Shown here: positions 54,093 through 62,137 of the stretch, piece after piece
How the letters are laid out: each line of letters starts with the position of its first letter
Numbering within the stretch: position 1 is the stretch's first letter
Assembly (NCBI RefSeq): GCF_900115625.1
Contig: NZ_FOXD01000008.1
Location: 1 to 64,000, forward strand
Source of the DNA: Salibacterium halotolerans
Lineage (GTDB): Bacteria > Bacillota > Bacilli > Bacillales > Marinococcaceae
DNA: 64,000 nt
Direction: 5' to 3'
The notes under the pieces: generated by a model
Told to the model about the DNA's origin: nothing
Databases searched by the model: none
What the model saw: only the letters and a program-made list of their open reading frames with translations
Translations under genes and position numbers: made by a program

Positions 54093-54620
54093 ATGGGAAT
54101 TTTTAATAGAGTGAAAGACATGTTTCGGGCCCGGAATGTCGATGAGGAGAAAGGAACGGTCACCCGTTCGATTCAGACGCTGGAGCTTGAGGACATCGTG
54201 TCGTATGATCTGGAGGATTACATAGTAAAAGGGAAACTGGTATATGAAGACGGCGGCTTTGAATGGACGGTGTACCATCTGGCGGGCGAAACGGCGAACC
54301 GCTGGCTGTCGTTTGAGGAAGATGATGAATGGGTGATCGGCATGTATGATAAAACGAGTGTGCCAAAAGGAGAGCCCGGAAGCGGCCCGTTTGAATACGA
54401 AGGGACGACCTATCAGGTGAAAGAACACGGCACGGCCTCCATTAAGGAAGCCGAGGGACGTGTGGGAGCCTCCCCGGGGCAGACGGTGGAATACTGGGAT
54501 CTGGTCGATAACGATACACAGGAAAAACAATTGTCCGTGGAAAAATGGGGCGGGAGCCTGGAAGCAAGCACCGGTCATGAGATCAGCGAAAAAGAAATCT
54601 CGATTATCGCCGGGACGTAG
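54093..54620 (+). CDS. DUF4178 protein
   Basis: A 175-residue soluble protein of DUF4178: after the basic MGIFNRVKDMFRAR it has the beta-rich core with TLELEDIVSYDLEDYIVKG and RWLSFEEDDEW. The family accompanies PspA, DUF350 and polyamine genes in many Bacillales and other bacteria; its role is unknown. ATG at 54093 follows GGAGG. It is divergent from the speD operon and convergent with the RDD gene. Confidence 0.83.
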   Translation: MGIFNRVKDMFRARNVDEEKGTVTRSIQTLELEDIVSYDLEDYIVKGKLVYEDGGFEWTVYHLAGETANRWLSFEEDDEWVIGMYDKTSVPKGEPGSGPFEYEGTTYQVKEHGTASIKEAEGRVGASPGQTVEYWDLVDNDTQEKQLSVEKWGGSLEASTGHEISEKEISIIAGT

Positions 54621-54628
54621 GGAGCCGC

Positions 54629-55519
54629 TCAGGAATCTGTTTCCCATTCCAGGTTGAAGCGGTTAATGATTTCTTCGGTGGGATTGTTTCCGATGAATGT
54701 ATAGGATCGGCCATTCAACGTTATCCCGCGTGTACCGAAATCCATGGCACGATTCATGGACTGAAAATCTTCCTTCCAGGATAAGGATATTCGGTACATA
54801 AAGTTGTGGGGATAGTCCGTTCTGCGGAGAACGATGGTTTCTTGAGGTGCATCGGTCAATGTCCGGAGAACGCCTGCTTTTGATTCCGGTGTGTAAGAAT
54901 AAGACATCTGATCCGGACCAGGGCCGAAGTAACGCTGGAGAGTGACGGTTTCCACCGGTCCGTTGACGTTCTCCAGCATTGCCGCTGCTGCGTCCTCGTA
55001 TGTCGTATGTTCCCAGCGGTCGAAAGCAAACATGCCGGCAACCAGCGCGATAGTGGCGGCGGCAAGCGCGCGGCGGTTGTTAAAAATCGTGCGGGCCTGA
55101 AGCGGTTCCGGCGCGTCTGTGGTGACGTACGTCCCGGCGGCGAAATCATGCAGGGTGCGGCGGTCATCCCGCCAGATCATCATCACCGCGCTCACGATCA
55201 GCCCGACGCCAAGCGTGACCAGAACAATGAAAGTGATCCCGGTATACCGCAGCAGCATCGTGCCAAAACCGGCGCCTTCACGGTAGACACTTGCGATAGT
55301 CAAGCCGCATATCCATTTCCCAATCGTCCGCCCCCTCCAGATGGATGGGATGATGATCCAGTACAGCGTCACAAGAACGGTGAGAAACGTGGAACTGGAT
55401 ACGAAAAAACCACCGTATAATATGTAAGCCAGTGTTCTCGTCAGCACAAAGATAATACTAATATCAATCAGAGCCGTATTGATGCGTGGAAAGACACCGG
55501 CCGGGTGAGATACGTGCAT
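54629..55519 (-). CDS. RDD-family membrane protein with extracytoplasmic tail
   Basis: A 296-residue protein. The N-terminal RDD domain (about 8-135; three helices, RINTALID, GRTIGKW and RRTLHDFAAGT) is followed by a helix at about 150-168 and an external mixed domain of about 125 residues. RDD proteins are poorly understood; some exchange Na+ for H+. ATG at 55519 follows AAGGAG. Confidence 0.8.
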   Translation of the reverse strand: MHVSHPAGVFPRINTALIDISIIFVLTRTLAYILYGGFFVSSSTFLTVLVTLYWIIIPSIWRGRTIGKWICGLTIASVYREGAGFGTMLLRYTGITFIVLVTLGVGLIVSAVMMIWRDDRRTLHDFAAGTYVTTDAPEPLQARTIFNNRRALAAATIALVAGMFAFDRWEHTTYEDAAAAMLENVNGPVETVTLQRYFGPGPDQMSYSYTPESKAGVLRTLTDAPQETIVLRRTDYPHNFMYRISLSWKEDFQSMNRAMDFGTRGITLNGRSYTFIGNNPTEEIINRFNLEWETDS

Positions 55520-55667
55520 CACAGACACTCCTTCTATTCGTCTAAAAATACAATTTTTCTATGAAATTGGTTTTCATACTGAATTTTCCTCTTTATCTCT
55601 GATATGATTTTAGCACAGGCATTTTTGCCGCTACAAGATTCGAGAGAAAAGGAAGCAGGGATGAAAT

Positions 55668-56174
55668 GTGATTTGGACGATTTGGCAGACGCTGACGCTC
55701 ATTATTCTTGGTGTCTGCACCTATTTTAGTGTGCAGTTTATGATTCCTCCGCCTGAAACCGCCACGGGATCCTCCGGCCCGGTTCTTTCTGTATTTGACT
55801 CACTGCTCGCGGTAACCGTTCCGCTTACTGCGTTTTACTTTTTGATTTTATTCGAGCTGAATAAAGAAAATCACTTCTTTTACCGCAGTATTTGGAAGCG
55901 GGCGCCGTTTTTTATCGGCATAGTCGGAGCCTTGTCGCTTATCGCTTTATTTGTGTTGTTTTTTGCATTCAGCTGGATGCCCGCTTTCTGTGTGGTCATT
56001 CTATTGTATCAATATTTTCTGCTCATCTTTTTCCTGTGGGTATTCGCCGTTTTTTTCAACCGGATGAAACAAAACGATACTGTTACGAAGGCGGGGGAAC
56101 AGGCCGCGACGTATTCAGTGTGGGGCATTCTCGTTATGTTCTTGCTGGCTTATTTTGCCGTCTCTCCCATTTGA
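55668..56174 (+). CDS. Hypothetical membrane protein, 168 aa
   Basis: A polytopic protein with about five helices and few charged residues outside the loops. No family is recognised. GTG at 55668 follows AGGGA. It may be co-transcribed with the DUF805 gene 85 bases on. Confidence 0.55.
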   Translation: MIWTIWQTLTLIILGVCTYFSVQFMIPPPETATGSSGPVLSVFDSLLAVTVPLTAFYFLILFELNKENHFFYRSIWKRAPFFIGIVGALSLIALFVLFFAFSWMPAFCVVILLYQYFLLIFFLWVFAVFFNRMKQNDTVTKAGEQAATYSVWGILVMFLLAYFAVSPI

Positions 56175-56258
56175 GCCGCCTCGAAAATGAAACGGAAAGG
56201 AACGGAGCGCCGTAGAGAAAGGTGTTACATAGATAAATTGAAAAGGAGGTGAAAATCA

Positions 56259-56618
56259 ATGCACTGGTACGTGAAAGTCTTGTCGAACTATGCCGTATTC
56301 CGCGGCCGGGCCAGACGGACGGAATACTGGATGTTTACGCTTATAAACTTTCTTATCGCCTTGATTCTAACTGGTATTGAATTAATGATGCAGATATCTT
56401 CTGTGCTTACCGGCATCTATGGTCTTGCTGTGGCTCTCCCGTCTCTGGCAGTAGTAGTCCGCCGTCTGCATGATTCCGGACGTTCGGGATGGTGGTTTTT
56501 AATCCAATTGATTCCGTTCATAGGCTCCATTGTTCTGTTGGTATTTATGTGCCTGGACAGCCAGGAAGGCACCAATGAGTACGGTCCGAATCCGAAAGAG
56601 GAACCAGAACATACGTAG
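56259..56618 (+). CDS. DUF805 membrane protein
   Basis: A 119-residue DUF805 protein with the typical start (WYVKVLSNYAVFRGRARRTEYWMF), three to four helices and the conserved RRLHDSGRSGWW near residue 68. AAGGAGGT precedes the ATG. The function is unknown, possibly small-solute transport. An inverted TTAACATG/CATGTTAA repeat follows at 56639-56669. Confidence 0.9.
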   Translation: MHWYVKVLSNYAVFRGRARRTEYWMFTLINFLIALILTGIELMMQISSVLTGIYGLAVALPSLAVVVRRLHDSGRSGWWFLIQLIPFIGSIVLLVFMCLDSQEGTNEYGPNPKEEPEHT

Positions 56619-56742
56619 AGAAGCAGCTGGTCTATGTATTAACATGTTGATGAATGTCAGCATGTTAATATCTGAAAAAGATTGATTATTCAGTTATTTT
56701 ACGGTGTTTCCAAGCAGACAACCCTGTCCGCCTTGAACGCCG

Positions 56743-56887
56743 CTATCGATTCGGAAATCGGGAGAATCAATAGAGAAAGGAAGAGAATCAATAGGGAAAA
56801 ACAGAGAATCGATAGCGAAAAGTTGAAAAAAGGCGAGAATCGATAGGGAACCGGGAGAATCAATACAGAAATCACCGGAATCGACAG
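56743..56887. repeat. AATCGATAGAGAAA repeats, block 4
   Basis: Seven units (AATCGATAGAGAAA with AATCAATAG variants) spaced 18-24 bases fill the gap between convergent DUF805 and UbiA genes. The order AATACAGAAATCACCGGAATCGA is shared with block 2. Confidence 0.8.
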
Positions 56888-56929
56888 AAAAAAACGCCCG
56901 GCCTGGTATCTACACAAAGATACCGAGCC
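56887..56929 (-). terminator. Terminator of the prenyltransferase gene
   Basis: On the minus strand GGCTCGGTATC pairs with GATACCAGGCC, followed by GGGCG and TTTTTTT. The stem lies over the stop codon. Confidence 0.75.
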
Positions 56930-57830
56930 AGACAGCGGTGACGATCGCGAGGAGAAGCAGCCATTTTTCCACTTTGGACACTTCTTCAGGGTCGTCGACG
57001 TTCATGTTCACAATGAGAAAAATCGCAGCGGCGGCGGAAGCGGCGGTGCCGAGTGCAGCGGGAAGGCGCTCGATGCCGAGCCAGAACGCGCAGGCGCCGG
57101 TGAGCACGTAGTAAACAACAGCCGGCAGCCGGGAAAAAGCAAAGCCGAACCGTTCCGCGGCCCACACGACAGACGTTTGCTTTTTCGGAACGGCGCGGGC
57201 GTCGGCGCGAACATCCGGAATATGGTGCACCATCACCCAGGCGATACAGATGAGCGCGTTCACAAGCGCATTTTGAAACGCCCATTGCGGCAGGGTTTCA
57301 AGCGCGAGCCACGGTCCGGCGAGACCGAGGAAAAAAAGGGACGGGAACGTGCTGATCCATTCGCCCGCCACCGGGTAATAACTCGTGCGGAGCGGCCGCA
57401 ATGAATAAGAGACGGCCGCCCATACGCCGACGGCGAGCAGCACGCCAAGGCGGACAAAGCCGGTGACAAGAAGCGCCGCCGCAAGCAGAGCGAGCCCGGC
57501 GGCAAGGCTTTTTCCCGCCCGGCCGATGGTTTCCGCCGGAACGGCGCCGGTCTGGATGAGACGGCTCCCGCCGGAAAGAATGGCAGGGCTGTGTTCATCC
57601 GTGCCGGACAAATAATCCGTGTAATCATTCAACAGATGCGTCAGCACCCCGTGTATCAAAAAGGCGCTGAAAAGGAGCAGCAAAAAGAGTGCGCTCCACT
57701 GTCCACCGTCTATATCGCCGTACAGAGGAAGCATGGTGGATGTAATCGCCGCGACACTTGATGAGACAACGGCAATCCAGCGAAGCAGCACGATGCCGTT
57801 TTTTAAAGCGGTTCCAGCTTTGTTGATCAT
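56910..57830 (-). CDS. UbiA-family prenyltransferase
   Basis: A 306-residue protein with eight or nine helices. The first Asp-rich motif is NDYTDYLSGTD near residue 68 and the second site is DVRADARAVPKKQT near 210, as in MenA-type enzymes. It would join an isoprenoid chain to an aromatic or other acceptor in the membrane; the acceptor is not given by context. ATG at 57830 is preceded by AAAGGA. It is divergent from the mazF-like gene. Confidence 0.82.
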   Translation of the reverse strand: MINKAGTALKNGIVLLRWIAVVSSSVAAITSTMLPLYGDIDGGQWSALFLLLLFSAFLIHGVLTHLLNDYTDYLSGTDEHSPAILSGGSRLIQTGAVPAETIGRAGKSLAAGLALLAAALLVTGFVRLGVLLAVGVWAAVSYSLRPLRTSYYPVAGEWISTFPSLFFLGLAGPWLALETLPQWAFQNALVNALICIAWVMVHHIPDVRADARAVPKKQTSVVWAAERFGFAFSRLPAVVYYVLTGACAFWLGIERLPAALGTAASAAAAIFLIVNMNVDDPEEVSKVEKWLLLLAIVTAVWLGIFV

Positions 57831-58000
57831 CACGAATCCATCCTTTCCTGCTTCTCTTTTTTCCCGAATGACCCTATCTGGAAACAAGTATGCATCGTTT
57901 TGGTGAAAATCATGCACAAGGGAAAAAGAAAGAGGTGTGGACGACCGCGGAAAGGGGAATAACCTTAGAGGACAGAACGCGAAATTGGTGGGACTTTCAA

Positions 58001-58492
58001 ATGAAGGCTGAACATAAAGAAGACAAACGGCGTCGGCTCCGGGAGTGGCATCCGGAGAAAGAACGGCTGGCGCTGCAATGGATTGATCATTTTGCCGAAC
58101 AGATGGACCGGCGTTTCGTGCAGGGTGCCCTGCACGTCTGCGACCTCGGCGAGAACATCGGCAATGAACTGAATAAAGAGCGGCCGGCGCTCATTATCTC
58201 GAACAACCGCATCAACGCAACGAGCGGAACGGTGCAGGTGCTGCCGCTCACCGGACAGGTGAAAACCGTAACGAAAAAGAACAAACACGGCCGCGACGTC
58301 GAGACGCCGGAGATCCGCACGCATTATGTGCTGTATCAAAACGACTATCCTTTTCTCGACAAAACGTCCGCCGTCAAAGCCGAAAACATCCGCTCGGTGA
58401 GCAAAAACCGGCTCGGCAGGCACCTCGGTGACATCGGGGAAAAGGACCTGCAGCGGATCAAATCACGCATGAAGTGGATGTTTGATATGTAG
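58001..58492 (+). CDS. PemK/MazF-family toxin-like protein with N-terminal extension
   Basis: A 163-residue protein whose residues of about 45-163 form a PemK/MazF barrel (GNELNKERPALIISNN, GTVQVLPLTGQ and the final KSRMKWMFD). The first 45 residues are helical and charged. ATG at 58001 follows GGTGGG; the frame continues to 57890 without a better site. No antitoxin gene is adjacent, as the upstream gene is divergent prenyltransferase. It may be a solitary endoribonuclease or a repurposed member. Confidence 0.8.
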   Translation: MKAEHKEDKRRRLREWHPEKERLALQWIDHFAEQMDRRFVQGALHVCDLGENIGNELNKERPALIISNNRINATSGTVQVLPLTGQVKTVTKKNKHGRDVETPEIRTHYVLYQNDYPFLDKTSAVKAENIRSVSKNRLGRHLGDIGEKDLQRIKSRMKWMFDM

Positions 58493-58602
58493 CCGCGCGC
58501 GGTGGTACAATAGGAATTGGTAAGACAATTCACGTTGTCCGCCGTCGTTGCGGGCCAATTCACACAACCGGGACACTGGGTTGTGAATCGGTTCAACCAA
58601 AG

Positions 58603-58629
58603 CCGGAGATGCGCTCTCCGGTTTTTTTT
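58603..58629 (+). terminator. Terminator after the mazF-like gene
   Basis: CCGGAGA and TCTCCGG close a short loop and are followed by TTTTTTTT. Before it, GACAA/TTGTC and ATTCACACAACC/GGTTGTGAAT inverted repeats (58523-58589) form further hairpins. Confidence 0.85.
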
Positions 58630-58650
58630 ATGGGACATGACGATGTTGGT

Positions 58651-58748
58651 TTTGGCCCGTATTCGACACCGTTTCGCTTGTATTCGACATGATTTCGCTC
58701 GAATCTGACCTCGTTCCGCCCGCAATCGACACATTTTCGCTCGTGCCC
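58651..58748. repeat. TTTCGCTCGAAT repeats, block 1
   Basis: Units of TATTCGACATGATTTCGCTCG type recur about four times with a period of about 20-23 bases. A third phrase-repeat family. Confidence 0.7.
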
Positions 58749-58845
58749 GTTTTTATTAAAAAATGGTGAGAACCCGGCATGACAAAGTATGGTAAGATAA
58801 AAGAAAGATGGCTGGAGTGTCCGCGGAAAAAAATAGGGCGGGGGG

Positions 58846-59202
58846 ATGAGAATACTGAATAAAATGCTGCTGCACGTGGAAGGAGCGGTTGTTCTGGGGA
58901 TAAGTCTCTATCTTTATTCGCTGCACGGAAACAGCTGGGTGTTGTTTGCTCTTTTATTGTTAAGCCCGGATCTTGCGATGCTCGGGTACGCAGCCGGAAA
59001 CAAAGCCGGCGCCGTCATTTACAATGTGTTTCACACGTACAGCCTGCCCCTTGTCCTGATAGCAGCCGGCATGCTGCTGGCCCAGCCGCTGCTCCCGGCC
59101 CTTGGTCTGATCTGGACTGCCCATATCGGCATGGACCGGGCTGTCGGCTACGGGCTGAAATACCCCGCCGGTTTTAAAAAATCGCATCTGAACAAAGTAT
59201 AA
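58846..59202 (+). CDS. DUF4260 membrane protein
   Basis: A 118-residue protein with four helices. The signature LLSPDLAMLGYAAGNKAGA and HIGMDRAVGYGLKYP place it in DUF4260. GGCGGGGGG directly precedes ATG 58846. Function unknown; single gene with its own terminator. Confidence 0.85.
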   Translation: MRILNKMLLHVEGAVVLGISLYLYSLHGNSWVLFALLLLSPDLAMLGYAAGNKAGAVIYNVFHTYSLPLVLIAAGMLLAQPLLPALGLIWTAHIGMDRAVGYGLKYPAGFKKSHLNKV

Positions 59203-59203
59203 T

Positions 59204-59232
59204 AAAAGCCGGAAAGCGCGTCTCCGGCTTTT
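59204..59232 (+). terminator. Terminator of the DUF4260 gene
   Basis: AAAAGCCGGA and TCCGGCTTTT enclose nine bases. Confidence 0.75.
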
Positions 59233-59405
59233 GAAGAAGTACTGTCTGTTTTTCCACATCCTATGCAGGGATTAAGCAGCGGCGGGTGCGGGGTTATCGA
59301 TGAAGAAACGGTTCCATCTCTTGGGCATTCAAGTCCCGGGAACATAGTATCCATTTTGTCCAAATAACGATTCAAACGCTGTTCACCGCTTTTCCTTTTA
59401 CCCTT

Positions 59406-59558
59406 CTATAACAACACGCTGATCAGAATCACCGCGCCGATGATAATGACAATTCCCGCAATGAGCCGCAGTACACATCCTACGCCGCGTTTGATAAGCG
59501 GAAATAAGAAGATAATCATGACAATAAGTATAATCAGCGTAAGAGGATCCATATCCAT
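59406..59558 (-). CDS. 50-aa small membrane protein
   Basis: A frame from ATG 59558 (begins MDMDPLTLIILIVM) to TAG 59406 codes two hydrophobic segments separated by a basic turn (LIKRGVGC). AAAGGATAGG precedes it, so the second ATG at 59552 may be the true start. A decayed copy of its 5' part lies at 60325-60440. Confidence 0.5.
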   Translation of the reverse strand: MDMDPLTLIILIVMIIFLFPLIKRGVGCVLRLIAGIVIIIGAVILISVLL

Positions 59559-59735
59559 CCTATCCTTTCTTTTTTCGGCCTATGCTGTATTGTACCCCGA
59601 TATCCGTTCGTTTTACCATAGTGCTTCCCTGTCGCTGCCAATGGACCGGATGGATGTGGTTTCCATCCGGCAAGGCTGGAAGGAACGAACTATTTGGAGT
59701 ATACTGAATAAATAAGATGATGGGGAGGTTTTAAT

Positions 59736-59987
59736 TTGAAAAAATTAGAGGGACGTGAAGCAGACATTTTTAAAGAAATGATCCAGGATGAAGCTTCTGT
59801 TCTGGAACTAGACGGAAAGAAGTTTAGAGTTGCTCTTATAGAGGAAGCTGCCACTTCAGTACAACATGACGTAGAAAAATATCCATTCTTAAAACATAAA
59901 CTCCAGCACGCGAAAGATAATATCAGGAATGATGAAACATATTCCGGTAACGACGTTTGTGACATGATAAGAAAAGGCGAACTTTAA
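59736..59987 (+). CDS. Probable antitoxin of RelE/ParE-type pair
   Basis: An 83-residue acidic protein without recognised DNA-binding motif, ending in a charged segment (RNDETYSGNDVCDMI). TTG at 59736 follows GGGGAGG. Its TAA touches the ATG of the next gene. Small acidic first genes of this type are the usual antitoxins. AT-rich, unlike the flanking genes. Confidence 0.65.
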   Translation: MKKLEGREADIFKEMIQDEASVLELDGKKFRVALIEEAATSVQHDVEKYPFLKHKLQHAKDNIRNDETYSGNDVCDMIRKGEL

Positions 59988-60344
59988 ATGAAAATCAAAT
60001 GGACGAAAACAGCTTTGGAGGGATTTCGACAAATAGGAAGTAAGTATTTCACATCAATGGAAACCAGTGAGTATAAAATAAAATTGGTAACTCAAATAGA
60101 AGAAAAAATATATCTGTTGGGGACCAGTATTCCTGCCGATTATTCAGACTGGGAAGGCACATATAAAATATTGGTTGACGAGTATATTGTGTACTATTCA
60201 TTTTCGGATAATTTTGTTATTTGCTATATAGAATATTTTATGCACTCCAAGCAGAACAGGCAGTACGACCCTCCCCTGCAGGAACACGGCTCTTGGTATC
60301 AGACAGATACATGTGCCGTCACCGCGCATGAGCAGCGGGATTAA
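59988..60344 (+). CDS. RelE/ParE-family toxin-like protein
   Basis: A 118-residue protein. Residues 1-85 fit the RelE/ParE fold (KIKWTKTALEGFRQI at the start, YKILVDEYIVYYSF and VICYIEYFMHSKQN). The last 30 residues look like added read-through and the usual C-terminal basic Arg/Tyr tail ends at KQNRQY. It is translationally coupled to the probable antitoxin. The pair is a candidate toxin-antitoxin module. Confidence 0.7.
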   Translation: MKIKWTKTALEGFRQIGSKYFTSMETSEYKIKLVTQIEEKIYLLGTSIPADYSDWEGTYKILVDEYIVYYSFSDNFVICYIEYFMHSKQNRQYDPPLQEHGSWYQTDTCAVTAHEQRD

Positions 60345-60440
60345 AAAGTTAATCCTCCCCATACGTATAATCAACGAAAGAGAATCCATCTTTGATTTTA
60401 AGTTTTCTCTCCTATCATACGCCGCCTTTTATCCTTTTTT
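60325..60440. repeat. Decayed copy of the small membrane gene region
   Basis: The DNA resembles 59480-59600 over about 100 bases (ACGTATAATCAACG versus AAGTATAATCAGCG; AGAGAATCCAT versus AGAGGATCCAT; CTCCTATCATACGCC versus TTTCGGCCTATGC). The two copies flank the toxin pair in the same orientation. Confidence 0.5.
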
Positions 60441-60571
60441 ACATACGAATCATCCGGATCAGCCCCGGACGGACGGGTACGTCGCCCTCGCCGATGCCCG
60501 GCAGAATACCGAAACCCTGCGCTCGTACCTGGCTGTGTAGGAGATGACGGACGTATAGGAGGCATGGGGCA

Positions 60572-60668
60572 GATTTCGCTCGAATCCGTCATTGTTTCGC
60601 CCGCAACCGACACTTTTTCGCTCGAAATCGACATGATTTCGCCCGAATGCTTCCTCCTTTCGCCTGCA
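60572..60668. repeat. TTTCGCTCGAAT repeats, block 2
   Basis: About five units of TTTCGCTCGAA and TTTCGCCCG with CGACA between them at about 20-base spacing. Confidence 0.7.
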
Positions 60669-60699
60669 AAACATCACGTATCCAGCATACGGCAACATC

Positions 60700-60960
60700 A
60701 CCAGCGCCTAAGGCCCACATTGTTGACCGCGCAGTGAAAATGTGACGGTTAGCCGGTGACTACCCGTCACAATCCGGGGAAGCGCGCGAAAAAGTGTCCC
60801 TTAGAGCAGGTCTAATCATCACTTTTGGCAGGCATACAAGGGATTGTGTACCTTAGACACATCCAGCACCCAATCTGCGGTCTACGTAGCACGGCACCTC
60901 CATCCGGGGGTTCCTTTTTCATGTAAAATTATCATAACATAGGATTAGATTACAAAAAGG
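60700..60960. other. Gap with inverted repeat, unexplained
   Basis: No gene is supported. TGTGACGG and CCCGTCACA form an inverted repeat at about 60744-60772 and the base composition is GC-rich, unlike the AT-rich region that follows. Could be a remnant of a mobile element or an RNA; no class is recognised. Confidence 0.35.
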
Positions 60961-60967
60961 GGGGAGC

Positions 60968-61480
60968 ATGCGTTACGTTTACATCGTTTCCTTTTTCTTC
61001 GCTCTGTGCTGGGCGGCATTAACGTCGTATTCCTGGTATTCGTATGTCAGCCGTACCTGGCAGGTGGCTCCTGCTGATTTCATCCTGTTGTCAGTCAGCA
61101 TTGGTCTGATGGTGCTCGGTATGCCGGATACCATCCGAAAGGGCCGGGGCTGGAGTAAGGCACGTGCGCTGGTTACCCTGAGCCTTTCCCTGCTGATGTG
61201 TTTCGCGCTTACAGCTGAAATGCTTTTCACAAGTATGTTTTCCTTCCGGGAAGCAACGCACATCAAGACGGTCGAGTCCCCTGATGGCGCTTACGGGCTG
61301 GATATTTACAGCTGGGATGCCGGAGCCGCCGGATCGTTCGGCATCAGCGCGCACCAAAACGGACCGCTGTGGTTCACAAAGCCGGTGTATTCCGAAACCG
61401 ATGCCCGGCAGGCTGAGGTACAGTGGCAGGAAGACGGTCATGTGGCGATCAATGGAAGCCGCCTGTTGCTTGGGGAGTAA
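60968..61480 (+). CDS. DUF5412-like membrane protein
   Basis: A 170-residue protein with three helices (about 5-25, 37-55 and 66-88) and an external domain (about 95-170) that opens TVESPDGAYGLDIYSWDAG and includes NGPLWF, as in DUF5412. GGGGGGAG precedes the ATG. Function unknown. Confidence 0.75.
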   Translation: MRYVYIVSFFFALCWAALTSYSWYSYVSRTWQVAPADFILLSVSIGLMVLGMPDTIRKGRGWSKARALVTLSLSLLMCFALTAEMLFTSMFSFREATHIKTVESPDGAYGLDIYSWDAGAAGSFGISAHQNGPLWFTKPVYSETDARQAEVQWQEDGHVAINGSRLLLGE

Positions 61481-61715
61481 GCTGTATCATGTTGTTGAAC
61501 ACTGCCGGAAAAAGGGGAACGCAGCACCGGATAAACGGTTCGTTCAAAATCGACTTGAAATGTTGTGATTATGTTTGAAACCGTTATTATTTCATATAAT
61601 TTAACATATAATAAGCAGGAGCTTTCATACCAATGAATCATGCATCAGCACATTGTATGGAATCAGCTGTATGTCAGAGTAACACATATAGATTTACATA
61701 AAAAGGGGGGGTTTT

Positions 61716-61877
61716 GTGCACGACCCGGAAAACTTAATACGTCTTATTGAACTCTATAGAGAACAAAGGGGTAAAACAATCCCCCCTATATCTCCTCCAC
61801 GAATAGGCCGGCCCGGCATCAAACGTAAACTCATAAAAGACCACTGCGGTTCAAGGTATATTGTCATAAATAAATAA
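61716..61877 (+). CDS. Small protein, 53 aa
   Basis: A frame from GTG 61716 (begins MHDPENLIRLIELYREQ) to TAA 61877 with AAAAAGGGGGGG upstream and a bidirectional terminator at its end. The C-terminal half is basic (GRPGIKRKLIKDH). Not in any family I recognise; its signals support expression. Confidence 0.5.
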   Translation: MHDPENLIRLIELYREQRGKTIPPISPPRIGRPGIKRKLIKDHCGSRYIVINK

Positions 61878-61912
61878 GTAAAACCACGGCTTCCAACCGT
61901 GGTTTTACTTTT
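61878..61912. terminator. Bidirectional terminator between convergent small genes
   Basis: GTAAAACCACGG and CCGTGGTTTTAC form a 12-bp stem with A and U runs at both sides; the right arm overlaps the 3' end of the minus-strand gene at 61905. Confidence 0.9.
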
Positions 61913-62096
61913 GCATGGTTCGTTTACGTTGTTTTCGATTAATCCTGGCGGCGTTCGTTGTTTTTGGTGGTTTAATGACGATTTCTTCATCGGCCGCCTC
62001 TTTATATTGTGCAATAACTTTTCTAGCCAAATTTACTCGTTTTTTTCTAGCTTCCATTTCTGTCTCATTTTGTTTAGATTGTTTGGGTTCAGGCAT
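61905..62096 (-). CDS. Small basic protein, 63 aa
   Basis: A lysine- and arginine-rich helical protein ending RINRKQRKRTMQK, without membrane segments. GGAGG lies seven bases before ATG 62096; an ATG three bases earlier is possible. The charge pattern suggests nucleic-acid or protein binding, but no family is recognised. Confidence 0.5.
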   Translation of the reverse strand: MPEPKQSKQNETEMEARKKRVNLARKVIAQYKEAADEEIVIKPPKTTNAARINRKQRKRTMQK

Positions 62097-62137
62097 CATA
62101 TCGCCTCCTATAGAAATTATACCATCAAATTATAACT

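Noticed and set aside
54027-54647. Minus-strand frame opposite the DUF4178 gene
   Set aside because: The plus strand has the DUF4178 domain, promoter and ribosome binding site; the reverse frame has none.
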